NCBI RefSeq assembly: GCF_024623185.1
Contig: NZ_JANJZK010000001.1
Location: 276,644 to 340,643, forward strand
Source of the DNA: Anaerofustis stercorihominis
Lineage (GTDB): Bacteria > Bacillota > Clostridia > Eubacteriales > Anaerofustaceae
Direction: 5' to 3'
Length of the DNA stretch: 64,000 nt
Positions 1 through 8,608 of the stretch are shown piece after piece. A program made the translations under genes and the position numbers. The stretch's first letter is position 1, and every line of letters starts with the position of its first letter. The notes under the pieces were generated by a model. The model saw only the letters and a program-made list of their open reading frames with translations, had not been told where the DNA came from and searched no databases.

Positions 1-2
1 GC

Positions 3-482
3 ATATTCGGAGGGACCACTCTTTCATATAAAGAAGATACGGAGTTTAAATATTACAAGATACATACCAATAAAAAATATAGGATATGTGCGTTTATTCC
101 TCGTTTTAAACTTTCTACAAAGAAGGCAAGAAACGTGCTTCCGGATAAATACACTAGAGAAGATGTTGTATTCAATATTCAAAGAGCATCTCTTCTTCCA
201 CTTAGCTTGGAAAGAGGTGACAGCGAATTTGTAAAAGATGCACTTCAGGATAAAATCCATGAACCATACAGAAAAAATCTTATTAACGGATATGATGACA
301 TTGTAAATTTAACCGAGAAATATGGTTTTGTCGGTACATATCTGTCTGGTGCGGGTCCTACAATAATGGGAATATATGAAGGTAATATCAATCTCAGAAA
401 GCTTGATTATGACATAAAAAAATTAAAAGATAAATATGACTTGTATCCGCTTAAAATTGATTTTGACGGAGTTAAATATTAA
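3..482 (+). CDS. thrB: Homoserine kinase, C-terminal part (cut by window edge)
   Basis: Open in frame from base 3, so the N-terminus lies off the left edge; 159 residues remain of a protein usually near 300. The visible part has the GHMP-kinase C-terminal fold signature, including LSGAGPT near residue 115 of the fragment, which matches the glycine-rich C-terminal loop of homoserine kinases. ThrB phosphorylates L-homoserine with ATP in cytosolic threonine synthesis. A bidirectional hairpin terminator follows directly. The ATP-binding motif that would settle the exact GHMP member is outside the window, so another GHMP kinase is possible but less likely. Confidence 0.82.
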   Translation: MFGGTTLSYKEDTEFKYYKIHTNKKYRICAFIPRFKLSTKKARNVLPDKYTREDVVFNIQRASLLPLSLERGDSEFVKDALQDKIHEPYRKNLINGYDDIVNLTEKYGFVGTYLSGAGPTIMGIYEGNINLRKLDYDIKKLKDKYDLYPLKIDFDGVKY

Positions 483-489
483 AAATAAA

Positions 490-519
490 AATGAACAGTA
501 ATTTACTGTTCATTTTTTT
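490..519 (+). terminator. Bidirectional terminator between thrB and nadE
   Basis: ATGAACAGTAA pairs with TTTACTGTTCAT and is followed by a run of seven T on the plus strand and flanked by A-rich sequence that gives a T-run on the minus strand. It can end thrB and also catch nadE transcripts from the other side. Confidence 0.85.
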
Positions 520-555
520 ATAATTGATACTAAAAATAATAATTATGGGTTGGGG

Positions 556-691
556 TAGCTTCTCTTTCATAAAATGCGGGCAGCATTTTATTGAAAATCG
601 AGAAGCGTTTAAGCCATAGTGGCGTTTGAACGTAAGGATTTTTTGGCTTCTTTTGTAGCCTGGGACAAAAGAAGCTCGCCCTTTAGGGCGA
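556..691. repeat. Structured non-coding element with three hairpins
   Basis: Non-coding, more GC-rich than its surroundings. Visible arms: GCTTCTC (558-564) with GAGAAGC (600-606), enclosing ATAAAATGC (569-577) with GCATTTTAT (583-591); GCTTCTTTTGT (646-656) with ACAAAAGAAGC (665-675); TCGCCC (676-681) with GGGCGA (686-691). The second hairpin is preceded by GATTTTTT plus one base, the same arrangement as at 63079-63113. Neither hairpin has a T-run in the right place to serve as the nadE terminator. Most likely a dispersed palindromic repeat. Confidence 0.6.
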
Positions 692-697
692 AATGTT

Positions 698-2611
698 TTA
701 ATCCTCTAACCAAGCACTAAAATCCGCATCGCTCGGCATTCTGAAGTCTCCTCTGGGACTTAAACTTACCGAACCGACTTTAGGTGCGTCTGGTGTACAT
801 GAACGTTTGAATTGAGATATGAAAAACCTTCTCATAAAATTATTAAGCCATTTTTCAATCGTTTCATCACTGTACTTATCTTTAAAAGCTTGTTTTGCAA
901 GGAAGTGAAGTTTATCTTTCTTCGCTCCAAACCTTATAAAATAATATAAGAAAAAGTCATGAAGTTCATACGGACCTATATTATCTTCGGTTTTTTGGGC
1001 TATCTTTCCGTCCTTTGTCGGAGGTAGTAATTCCGGACTAACTGGAGTATCTAGAATATCCAAAAGAATTTCCTTTGTTTTATCATCACTCATCATTGCT
1101 ACAGTCCTGACTAAATGAGAAACCAAAGTTTTCGGAACGCTTGCATTTACTCCATACATACTCATATGGTCGCCGTTATATGTGCACCATCCAAGAGCCA
1201 TCTCACTTAAATCCCCTGTGCCTACGAGTATAGCTCCGTGCTTATTAGCCATATCCATTAGTACTTGAGTTCTTTCTCTTGCCTGTGTATTTTCATATGT
1301 CACATCATGAACATCTATATCGTGTTCTATATCTTTCATATGAAGAGTTGCGGCTTCTTTTATGCTGATTTCCTTTATTGTTACTTTTAATGATTTCATT
1401 AAATCTATAGCATTTGTATATGTCCTGTCTGTTGTACCAAATCCCGGCATTGTGATTCCTATTATATTTTCACTTGGAAGATTTAAAAGTTTCATTGTCT
1501 TATTTGCAACGAGTAAAGCCAGTGTTGAATCGAGTCCTCCCGAAATCCCTACGACCAATTTTTTTAGCCCGGTATGTTCAAGTCTTTTTGCGAGAGCCGA
1601 AGACTGAATATTGAAAATTTCGTTGCATCTTTCTATACGTTTGGTTTCGTCGTTAGGCGTAAAAGGATGAGGATCAATAAATCTATTGAAATTGGTAATA
1701 TCAATATCATCTTCAAATTCGCACTCGATCTCTTCATAAAATTCTTCATATTGTTCTCTGCTGTCGCTGAAACTGATATTTTGCCTTCTTTGGAAATTTA
1801 ATTTCTGTAAATCTATATATGCACATGTAAGTTGATTTTCTCTTTCAAATCTTTTTCCTTTGTTTAGTATAATTCCATTTTCCGCTATCAGAGAACTTCC
1901 TCCAAATAGTAAATCGGTCGTAGATTCATGAACCCCGGCTGAAACATATGCGTAAGCACATAAACATTTAGCACTTTGTGAAGAAATCAAATTGGTTCTG
2001 TATTCATCTTTTGAGACAACTTCATTGCTTGCGGAAATGTTCAAAATAAGATTAGCTCCGGATAGTGCAAGTTTTGCACTCGGTGCTATAGGTACCCATA
2101 AGTCTTCACATACTTCTATCCCGACAGTAAGATCATTACTTAATTTAAACAGCATTTGTCCGAAGGATACTTCCTGTCCTGCCAAGTATATTTCGTCTGA
2201 TACGTTACTGCCGCTTACAAACCATCTTTTTTCGTAGAATTCGCTGTGAGTAGGTATAAATTCTTTGGGGATTACGCCAATGATTTCCCCGTTTAAAAAT
2301 GCAACGGCACAGTTATAAAGTGAATTTTTATATCTTACCGGCATTCCCACAACAATGAAAATATCATCCTCTGCAGTTTTTTCAATAAGTTTTTCAAGTT
2401 CTTCTTCACATTTTTCAAGAAGGGTATCCTGAAAGAATAAATCCGCACAAGTATAAGAACTTATTGAGAGTTCAGGAGTTATGAGTATTTTTGCACCTTC
2501 TTTTTTTGCTTCTTTTACTAACTTATATATTTCATTTGTATTATAGCTTGGATTTGCGACTTTAACCTTAGGTACTCCGCATGCTACTTTTATAAATCCG
2601 TGATTGTTCAT
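698..2611 (-). CDS. nadE: Glutamine-dependent NAD+ synthetase
   Basis: 637 residues, the usual length of the two-domain enzyme. The N-terminal nitrilase-type glutaminase carries its catalytic triad: Glu47 (TPELS), Lys116 (VIPKEF) and Cys168 (IEVCEDLW). The C-terminal synthetase has the P-loop SGGLDS near residues 357-362. The enzyme converts deamido-NAD to NAD using ATP and ammonia channelled from glutamine, in the cytosol. ATG start with GAGGAT seven bases upstream. Single-gene unit: divergent from the glycan operon, convergent with thrB. Confidence 0.97.
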   Translation of the reverse strand: MNNHGFIKVACGVPKVKVANPSYNTNEIYKLVKEAKKEGAKILITPELSISSYTCADLFFQDTLLEKCEEELEKLIEKTAEDDIFIVVGMPVRYKNSLYNCAVAFLNGEIIGVIPKEFIPTHSEFYEKRWFVSGSNVSDEIYLAGQEVSFGQMLFKLSNDLTVGIEVCEDLWVPIAPSAKLALSGANLILNISASNEVVSKDEYRTNLISSQSAKCLCAYAYVSAGVHESTTDLLFGGSSLIAENGIILNKGKRFERENQLTCAYIDLQKLNFQRRQNISFSDSREQYEEFYEEIECEFEDDIDITNFNRFIDPHPFTPNDETKRIERCNEIFNIQSSALAKRLEHTGLKKLVVGISGGLDSTLALLVANKTMKLLNLPSENIIGITMPGFGTTDRTYTNAIDLMKSLKVTIKEISIKEAATLHMKDIEHDIDVHDVTYENTQARERTQVLMDMANKHGAILVGTGDLSEMALGWCTYNGDHMSMYGVNASVPKTLVSHLVRTVAMMSDDKTKEILLDILDTPVSPELLPPTKDGKIAQKTEDNIGPYELHDFFLYYFIRFGAKKDKLHFLAKQAFKDKYSDETIEKWLNNFMRRFFISQFKRSCTPDAPKVGSVSLSPRGDFRMPSDADFSAWLED

Positions 2612-2644
2612 TTTTTTATCCTCTTAAAAATTTTATAGATATTA

Positions 2645-2653
2645 ATTATATCA
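2645..2653 (-). promoter_or_regulatory. Extended -10 promoter for nadE
   Basis: Minus strand reads TGATATAAT, a perfect extended -10, about 35 bases before the nadE ATG. The -35 region is weak (TTTTAA), as is common with extended -10 promoters. Confidence 0.6.
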
Positions 2654-2800
2654 TAATTTATCTTTATTTAAAATATTATGCAGTTTTAATGTCTTTTATA
2701 TTCTAAGTATACTTTTAATGATTTAAAAATATAAATTTTTACATATTTAAACAAAAATGGTTAAATCAATTTACTTAATATGCTTCAAACCTCGCAAAGT

Positions 2801-2829
2801 TTGACATTTAACGGGCTTCGTAGTATACT
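2801..2829 (+). promoter_or_regulatory. Strong sigma-A promoter for the glycan operon
   Basis: TTGACA (2801-2806), 17-base spacer, TATACT (2824-2829). Lies about 75 bases before the pglF start and is the only consensus-quality promoter found for the 16-kb run of plus-strand genes that follows. Confidence 0.85.
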
Positions 2830-2904
2830 AAATTGCAAATAATTTAAGTAAATATATAGTTAATTTACATAAAAATTAATTAAAATATACATAGGAGAAA
2901 GTAA

Positions 2905-4734
2905 TTGACAAAGAAGAAAAGGTTAGCAATATTATTTATTGTAGATGCTTTGATAGTAACATTCAGTTCTATGATGTCTTTACTCTTAAGATTTGATTTG
3001 TTTACTATTCCTTCAAGGTTTTTATATCCTGCACTTAAGTTTCTCCCTCTTGATATATTTATAGCAATTTCTGTTCTTGCTATATTTAAAATGTACAACA
3101 GGGTATGGACTTATGCTTCCTTGGATGAGGTAATGTCTGCACTTAAAGCCTCTATAGTAATCGAACTTATTTATCTTTTATATCATAAACTTTTAAATGT
3201 AGGTATGCCCAGGAGTTATTACTTCTTTGATATTACCTTCTTATTTTTGCTCATTGCTTTATCCAGACTTTCCGTTAGGGTATTTAAAGGAATAATTGCA
3301 AGAAGACAAAAAAGTGCACTTAAAAGAAATATAATGATAATAGGTGCAGGTTCGGCAGGTTCTCTTTTAATCAAAGAAATCAGAAACGGAATGAAGAGTT
3401 ATGATGTCGTTTGTATCATTGATGACAATGACGACAAAGTAGGAAAATATATACATAATATACCTATAGTCGGAGCAAGGGACGATATATTAAAAAATAT
3501 TGCAAAATATGATGTCGATGAAGTAATAATTGCAATGCCTTCAGCCTCTGTAGATACGATAAGAGATATAATCACTATATGTAATCAAACCAGCGTTAAG
3601 TTAAAAATCCTTCCTGCAATAGCTAAAAGCCTTACAAGTTCTCTTACTCAAAAAGTAAGGGAGGTAAATTATGAAGATTTACTTGGCAGGGATGCTGTAG
3701 ATATAAAAAATAAAGAGCTTAAAAAGTTTGTTGACGGCAAAACCGTAATGGTGACAGGAGGGGGCGGAACCATAGGGTCAGAACTTTGCAGACAAATAAC
3801 AGCAAATAACCCCAAAAGACTTATAGTAGTAGATATATATGAAAATACTGCCTATGAACTTCAAATGGAACTTAAAAGAAAACATCCTGACATAGATGTT
3901 ACGGTTCTTATTGCTTCCATAAGAGATATGAACAGAATGGATAGTATATTTAATAAATATAAACCTGAAATAGTTTATCACGCTGCGGCACATAAGCATG
4001 TTCCTTTAATGGAATATTCACCTAACGAAGCAGTTAAAAATAACTGCAAAGGTACTCTTAATCTTGTTAAATTAGCTGATAAATATAAGGTAGAGAGATT
4101 TGTTTTGATTTCTACGGATAAAGCTGTAAGACCTACCAATGTTATGGGGGCAACAAAAAGAATTTGTGAGATGATAATACAGAGCTATAATTCAAAATCA
4201 GAAACTGAATTTGTAGCTGTTAGATTTGGTAACGTGCTTGGAAGCAACGGCTCGGTCATACCTCTATTTTTAAAACAAATTGAAGAGGGAGGACCTGTAA
4301 CAGTTACGCATAAGGAAGTTACTAGATTTTTTATGACTGTAAGAGAAGCGGTATCTCTCGTTATACAGGCAGGACTTCTTGCCAAGGGCGGGGAGATTTT
4401 TGTCCTTGATATGGGTAAACCTGTTAAGATTTATGATCTTGCAGTTAATTTGATAAAGCTTAAAGGATATATACCGGGAGAAGAAATAAAAATAGATGTT
4501 GTCGGACTCAGACCCGGTGAAAAGATGTACGAAGAAATACTTATGGAAGAAGAAGGTCTTACAGGTACAAAAAATCATATGATTTATATAGCAAAACCAA
4601 TAGATATAGAAATCAATGAATTTCTGACTGATTTAAATGAACTTATAAACCTTGCTTATGAAAATAACGATGAAATCATAAGAAATGAAATCAAAAAGCT
4701 TTGTCCTACATATAAAGAAGTTAAGAATGATTAA
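2905..4734 (+). CDS. pglF: Membrane UDP-GlcNAc 4,6-dehydratase (PglF/FlaA1/CapD family)
   Basis: 609 residues. Four hydrophobic segments lie in the first 130 residues, then a Rossmann CoA-binding-like domain (GAGSAGS near 147) and a C-terminal extended SDR domain with the nucleotide loop TGGGGTIGSE near 285. The STDKA...MGATKR stretch near 390-405 is characteristic of this family, with Met replacing the usual catalytic Tyr. It makes UDP-4-keto-6-deoxy-GlcNAc from UDP-GlcNAc, first step to UDP-diacetylbacillosamine; PglE, PglC and PglD lie downstream. TTG start, supported by AGGAGAAA at 2893-2900. A CapD/WbpM role feeding another 6-deoxy sugar is the alternative. Confidence 0.9.
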   Translation: MTKKKRLAILFIVDALIVTFSSMMSLLLRFDLFTIPSRFLYPALKFLPLDIFIAISVLAIFKMYNRVWTYASLDEVMSALKASIVIELIYLLYHKLLNVGMPRSYYFFDITFLFLLIALSRLSVRVFKGIIARRQKSALKRNIMIIGAGSAGSLLIKEIRNGMKSYDVVCIIDDNDDKVGKYIHNIPIVGARDDILKNIAKYDVDEVIIAMPSASVDTIRDIITICNQTSVKLKILPAIAKSLTSSLTQKVREVNYEDLLGRDAVDIKNKELKKFVDGKTVMVTGGGGTIGSELCRQITANNPKRLIVVDIYENTAYELQMELKRKHPDIDVTVLIASIRDMNRMDSIFNKYKPEIVYHAAAHKHVPLMEYSPNEAVKNNCKGTLNLVKLADKYKVERFVLISTDKAVRPTNVMGATKRICEMIIQSYNSKSETEFVAVRFGNVLGSNGSVIPLFLKQIEEGGPVTVTHKEVTRFFMTVREAVSLVIQAGLLAKGGEIFVLDMGKPVKIYDLAVNLIKLKGYIPGEEIKIDVVGLRPGEKMYEEILMEEEGLTGTKNHMIYIAKPIDIEINEFLTDLNELINLAYENNDEIIRNEIKKLCPTYKEVKND

Positions 4735-4773
4735 ATAATAACTTAAGAGATAAATCGTCTCTTAAGTTATTAT
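4735..4773 (+). terminator. 16-bp perfect hairpin after pglF (terminator or processing site)
   Basis: Arms 4735-4750 and 4758-4773 are perfectly complementary over 16 bp with a 7-base loop, starting one base after the pglF stop. The T-run after it is poor, so it may be a leaky terminator, a 3'-end stabiliser or an RNase site within the operon. Confidence 0.55.
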
Positions 4774-4869
4774 TAATATTCTTGCTTTTTATTAATTGTA
4801 GATTAAAAATCAATCAATATTTGTCGATATGGTGTATAATATGTATCTGACATATAAGGAGATATTTTT

Positions 4870-6168
4870 GTGGAGATTAAAAGTAAAAAAAGTAATGTGA
4901 TATTTAATATTCTAATTATAATTACAATGCTTATTTTTGTAATAAGAAATACATTGTTATTAAAACTTGATAATACTTTTTTTATAGGTTTAAACTTAAT
5001 AAGCTTCTTTTTGTGCATTATTGTCTTTATATATTATTATATCAAGACATATAATAAATTGAATTTTAAAAAATTTATAAAAAATAATATCATTATTATT
5101 TTATATTTTATTTTTAGGATTATTACTTTATTTATAAAAGATTTCGATAATGCGACTCTCAGAAGTATAATTATAGAATTTTTCTTGTTGGTGATTTTAT
5201 TTAGAGGACTTACTTTAAATGGAAATGATCCAAAGAAAATATTAAAACCATGTATTATTATAATATCATTGGTATCGGCATTTTTTATTTTAAGAGTTGT
5301 TTATTATCTTTTTACAAGCAGTGGACTGGAAGAAGCCTTTTTAAAATCTTTGATATACTCTGTTTCAGGTACGACCTTTAGCGTAAATCCCAATGACGGC
5401 GGAGTACTTGTGGCTTTTGTGATTGCATTTAGTTTATTATATATTGAAAAAAAAGATTATAAATATTATATATGCCTTATAATATCAATCTTGTATCTAT
5501 TTATATCGGGATGCAGAAGTGCAATAACCGGATTAATTGTTGTAATGTTATGTTATTTGATAACAAAGTTTTGTAAAAAAATAGGATTTAAAAAGCAAAT
5601 GGGTGTTGTTTTATCGATATCGCTGGCTTATTTGATAATAATGTTTTCCGTTGTAGGTGTAAACAGCAAGGTTGCAGGATTTACTCCATTTGAAAACTTA
5701 TGGAATACCTACAGTTCACAGAGGTATATGCTGGATAAGTATACTATTTTATCTTTAAAAGATGATTTTTTATTAGGCTTTGGGAGTTATGAGTATACCG
5801 GTGAGAAGAGGTATAATTATTTGATGGATAACATTCCCCAAATGGTAGATGTCAAACTCGGAGCTGATGCAGGGTATGCAATCAAATATAAGACACTAAA
5901 TGCGCATAACGGATTTCTTGATTTTATAGCAGGAAATGGTCTTATATGCTTGATTTTGTTTTTGTATTTCTTTGTAAGAAGAATTAAAAATTTAGATGAT
6001 AAAGTGTGCAGAAAATATTTTTTACCTATTATATATATGATTGTGGTTTCTAATTTTGAAAACACTATTTTAAACATTATTCCATTCATGTTTTTCCTTA
6101 TGATATTATTCATAGCATCTATGGAATATGAACAATTAAGAATCAATGAATCAAATGAAAATATTTAA
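4870..6168 (+). CDS. Wzy/O-antigen ligase-like polytopic membrane protein (first of two)
   Basis: 432 residues with about ten strongly hydrophobic segments and one large extracytoplasmic loop (about residues 270-345). The loop end carries NAHNGFLDF and an SGCRS stretch sits near residue 220, matching the His-Asn and Arg motifs of the Wzy_C (O-antigen ligase/polymerase) family. These enzymes join undecaprenyl-linked repeat units or move glycan to an acceptor on the outer face of the membrane. GTG start with AAGGAGAT about eight bases upstream. A second homologue lies at 16278-17657; which of the two is polymerase and which ligase cannot be told from sequence. Confidence 0.8.
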   Translation: MEIKSKKSNVIFNILIIITMLIFVIRNTLLLKLDNTFFIGLNLISFFLCIIVFIYYYIKTYNKLNFKKFIKNNIIIILYFIFRIITLFIKDFDNATLRSIIIEFFLLVILFRGLTLNGNDPKKILKPCIIIISLVSAFFILRVVYYLFTSSGLEEAFLKSLIYSVSGTTFSVNPNDGGVLVAFVIAFSLLYIEKKDYKYYICLIISILYLFISGCRSAITGLIVVMLCYLITKFCKKIGFKKQMGVVLSISLAYLIIMFSVVGVNSKVAGFTPFENLWNTYSSQRYMLDKYTILSLKDDFLLGFGSYEYTGEKRYNYLMDNIPQMVDVKLGADAGYAIKYKTLNAHNGFLDFIAGNGLICLILFLYFFVRRIKNLDDKVCRKYFLPIIYMIVVSNFENTILNIIPFMFFLMILFIASMEYEQLRINESNENI

Positions 6169-6183
6169 ATTTGGGAGTTAAAA

Positions 6184-7335
6184 ATGGAAAACAACGAAAG
6201 AATTTTTTTAGCTTCACCACATATGAGTGATGAAGGATACGAACAAGAATACATAAAAGAAGCCTTCGATACTAACTGGATAGCACCTCTTGGGGCAAAC
6301 GTAAATAATTTTGAAAAGGAAATATGTGAAGTAACCGGAGCAAAAGATGCTGCTGCGCTGGTTTCCGGTACTTCCGCCATTCACCTTGCTCTTAAACTGT
6401 TAAATATAAAAGAAAATGATATAGTATTTTGTCAAAGTCTGACTTTTTCAGCAAGTGCTAATCCTATCATATATGAAAACGCTACTCCTGTTTTTATAGA
6501 CAGCGACAGAGATAATTGGAATATGAGTCCTAAAGCTTTGGAAGCGGCGTTTGAAAAATACAAAGAAAAAGGAATTAAACCAAAAGCAGTAATTGTTGTA
6601 CACTTATATGGTATTTGTGCAAAAATAGATGAGATAATTGAAATATGTAATAAATATGATACTCCTATAGTCGAAGATGCAGCGGAGAGCCTAGGAAGTA
6701 TATATAAAGGAAAAATGACGGGAACTTTTGGTGATTATGGTATTTTATCTTTTAACGGAAATAAGATAATTACTTCTTCTGGGGGCGGTATGCTTCTTGT
6801 AAATACACCTGACAGCAGTGAAAAAGCTGCAAGAGCAAGATTTTTATCTACTCAGGCAAGAGAAAATAAAAGATACTACTATCATAAAGAAGTCGGATAT
6901 AACTACAGAATGAGCAATATCGTAGCGGGTATAGGCAGAGGTCAGCTAAAAGTTTTGGATAAAAGAGTGGAAAAGAAAAGAGAGATTTATTTCCATTATA
7001 AAGAAGCATTCAAAAATATTTCTGATATCGAGATGATGCCTATTAATGATGAGGAAACTAGATGTAACTGTTGGTTAACCACAATATTAATAGATGAAAA
7101 ATCAAAGGTAAAACCTTTGGATGTGATTTTGAAGCTTGAAGAAAACAATATTGAAGCAAGACATGTTTGGAACCCTATGCATAAGCAGCCATTTTTTGAA
7201 AAATACGATTATATCGATAACGGCGGTGTAGGGGAGTATATATTTAATAATGGAGTATGTCTTCCTTCCGATACAAAAATGACAAAAGAAGATATGGAAA
7301 GGGTAAGTAATATTATAAAAACGCTTTGGGATTAA
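6184..7335 (+). CDS. pglE: PLP-dependent sugar aminotransferase, UDP-4-amino-4,6-dideoxy-GlcNAc forming (PglE-like)
   Basis: 383 residues, DegT/DnrJ/EryC1/StrS fold. The N-terminus with LASPHMSDEGYEQEY and NWIAPLG is typical of the PglE branch; SGTSAIHLAL is the phosphate-binding segment, VEDAAESLGS precedes the active-site loop, and the PLP lysine is in FNGNKIITSSGGG. It aminates the 4-keto sugar from PglF using glutamate. RBS GGGAG about nine bases before ATG. It sits between a membrane protein and the PglC-like phosphotransferase. Confidence 0.88.
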   Translation: MENNERIFLASPHMSDEGYEQEYIKEAFDTNWIAPLGANVNNFEKEICEVTGAKDAAALVSGTSAIHLALKLLNIKENDIVFCQSLTFSASANPIIYENATPVFIDSDRDNWNMSPKALEAAFEKYKEKGIKPKAVIVVHLYGICAKIDEIIEICNKYDTPIVEDAAESLGSIYKGKMTGTFGDYGILSFNGNKIITSSGGGMLLVNTPDSSEKAARARFLSTQARENKRYYYHKEVGYNYRMSNIVAGIGRGQLKVLDKRVEKKREIYFHYKEAFKNISDIEMMPINDEETRCNCWLTTILIDEKSKVKPLDVILKLEENNIEARHVWNPMHKQPFFEKYDYIDNGGVGEYIFNNGVCLPSDTKMTKEDMERVSNIIKTLWD

Positions 7336-7337
7336 TT

Positions 7338-7979
7338 ATGATTAGAAAACGTACTTTTTATGATAAATATATAAAACGGATCATAGATTTTATTTTATCA
7401 CTATGCGGGATTATAGCGCTTAGTCCTGTTTTATTAATAGTATCGTTTTTGGTCAGAGTGAAACTAGGTTCACCAATTCTATTTAAACAGGAAAGACCGG
7501 GACTTAACGGAAAAATATTTATGATGTATAAGTTTAGGACAATGACTGATGAAAAGGATGAGAACGGGGAACTTCTGGATGACGAGATAAGACTTACTAA
7601 GTTTGGTAAGATCCTCAGATCCACCAGTCTTGACGAGCTTCCCGAGATGTTTAATATATTAAAAGGAGATATGAGTATAATAGGTCCAAGACCTCTTTTA
7701 GTTAAATATTTGCCTTTATATAATGAAAGACAAGCTCATAGGCACGATGTAAAACCCGGACTTACCGGATATGCACAGGTAAACGGAAGGAATGCAATAA
7801 GCTGGGAAGAAAAGTTTGAGCTTGATATATTTTATGTAAATAATTCTTCATTGTTTATGGATATATTCATATTTTTTAAAACAATAAAAAAAGTATTTGT
7901 TAAAGAAGGTATCGACAGCGGTACTTCAGTAACAATGGAAGAATTTCAAGGCTCCAGAGAAGCCGAAGAGGTTATTTAA
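7338..7979 (+). CDS. pglC: Undecaprenyl-phosphate sugar-1-phosphate transferase (PglC-like)
   Basis: 213 residues from the ATG at 7338; an in-frame TTG at 7326 inside pglE lacks a ribosome binding site and is rejected. One N-terminal reentrant/transmembrane helix (DFILSLCGIIALSP) is followed by the bacterial sugar transferase domain with MYKFRTM, SLDELPEMFN and IIGPRPLL. Monotopic phosphoglycosyl transferases of this size start glycan assembly by moving a phospho-amino sugar, here probably diacetylbacillosamine phosphate, onto undecaprenyl phosphate at the inner membrane face. Starts two bases after pglE and shares one base with the next gene. Confidence 0.9.
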   Translation: MIRKRTFYDKYIKRIIDFILSLCGIIALSPVLLIVSFLVRVKLGSPILFKQERPGLNGKIFMMYKFRTMTDEKDENGELLDDEIRLTKFGKILRSTSLDELPEMFNILKGDMSIIGPRPLLVKYLPLYNERQAHRHDVKPGLTGYAQVNGRNAISWEEKFELDIFYVNNSSLFMDIFIFFKTIKKVFVKEGIDSGTSVTMEEFQGSREAEEVI

Positions 7980-8593
7980 TGAAAAAGATAGTTGTTATAG
8001 GCGGAGGCGGACATGCCAAAGTCGTTATTGATATAATAAAGAAAAACGGATATGAACCGTCGGAAATTGAAGTTTTAGATGACAATTTAGAAGTCGGCAG
8101 TGATATTTTATCTTGTAAAGTAGCAGGCAAAGTCGAGGATGTTTTAAAATATAATAAAGATACTAAATTTATAATTGCCATAGGTATTAATCAAGTAAGA
8201 GAAAAGATCTCTAAGGAATATGATCTTGATTATTCTACCTTTATTCATCCATCTGCCGTAATAGGTGAAGATGTAATAGTAGGTAAAGGCAGTGTGATAA
8301 TGGGCGGCAGTGTAATTAACAGCGGAAGTATAATAGGAAATCATACTATAATCAATACTTCCGTCAGCGTAGATCACGACAGTAATATTGATGATTTTGT
8401 TCATTTATCTCCCGGAGTTCATATGGGGGGCAGTGTAAGCATTGGAAAAGGGACTTGGCTTGGAGTTGGGACTTCAGTTAAAAATAATGTAATTATAGGC
8501 GAAGATATCATAATTGGTGTTGGAAGTGTGGTTGTAAAAGATATAAACGAAAAAGGAACTTATGTCGGAAATCCTTTAATAAAAATCAAGTAA
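7979..8593 (+). CDS. pglD: UDP-amino-sugar N-acetyltransferase (PglD/NeuD family)
   Basis: 204 residues: an N-terminal Rossmann-like nucleotide-sugar domain (VVIGGGGHAKVV) and a C-terminal left-handed beta-helix of hexapeptide repeats. The SVDHDSNIDDF segment holds the His used as base in PglD. It acetylates the 4-amino sugar with acetyl-CoA, finishing UDP-diacetylbacillosamine. The TAATG overlap with pglC suggests translational coupling. Together with pglF, pglE and pglC this completes the pathway and its first membrane step within the operon. Confidence 0.88.
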   Translation: MKKIVVIGGGGHAKVVIDIIKKNGYEPSEIEVLDDNLEVGSDILSCKVAGKVEDVLKYNKDTKFIIAIGINQVREKISKEYDLDYSTFIHPSAVIGEDVIVGKGSVIMGGSVINSGSIIGNHTIINTSVSVDHDSNIDDFVHLSPGVHMGGSVSIGKGTWLGVGTSVKNNVIIGEDIIIGVGSVVVKDINEKGTYVGNPLIKIK

Positions 8594-8608
8594 TTAATGG
8601 GGTAATAT

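Noticed and set aside
646..691. Paired hairpins as the nadE terminator
   Set aside because: On the minus strand the stems are followed by A-rich, not T-rich, sequence; the hairpin at 490-519 fits better.
4821..4840. TTGTCG and TATAAT before the first Wzy-like gene as a promoter
   Set aside because: The two boxes are only eight bases apart and no other -35 fits well.
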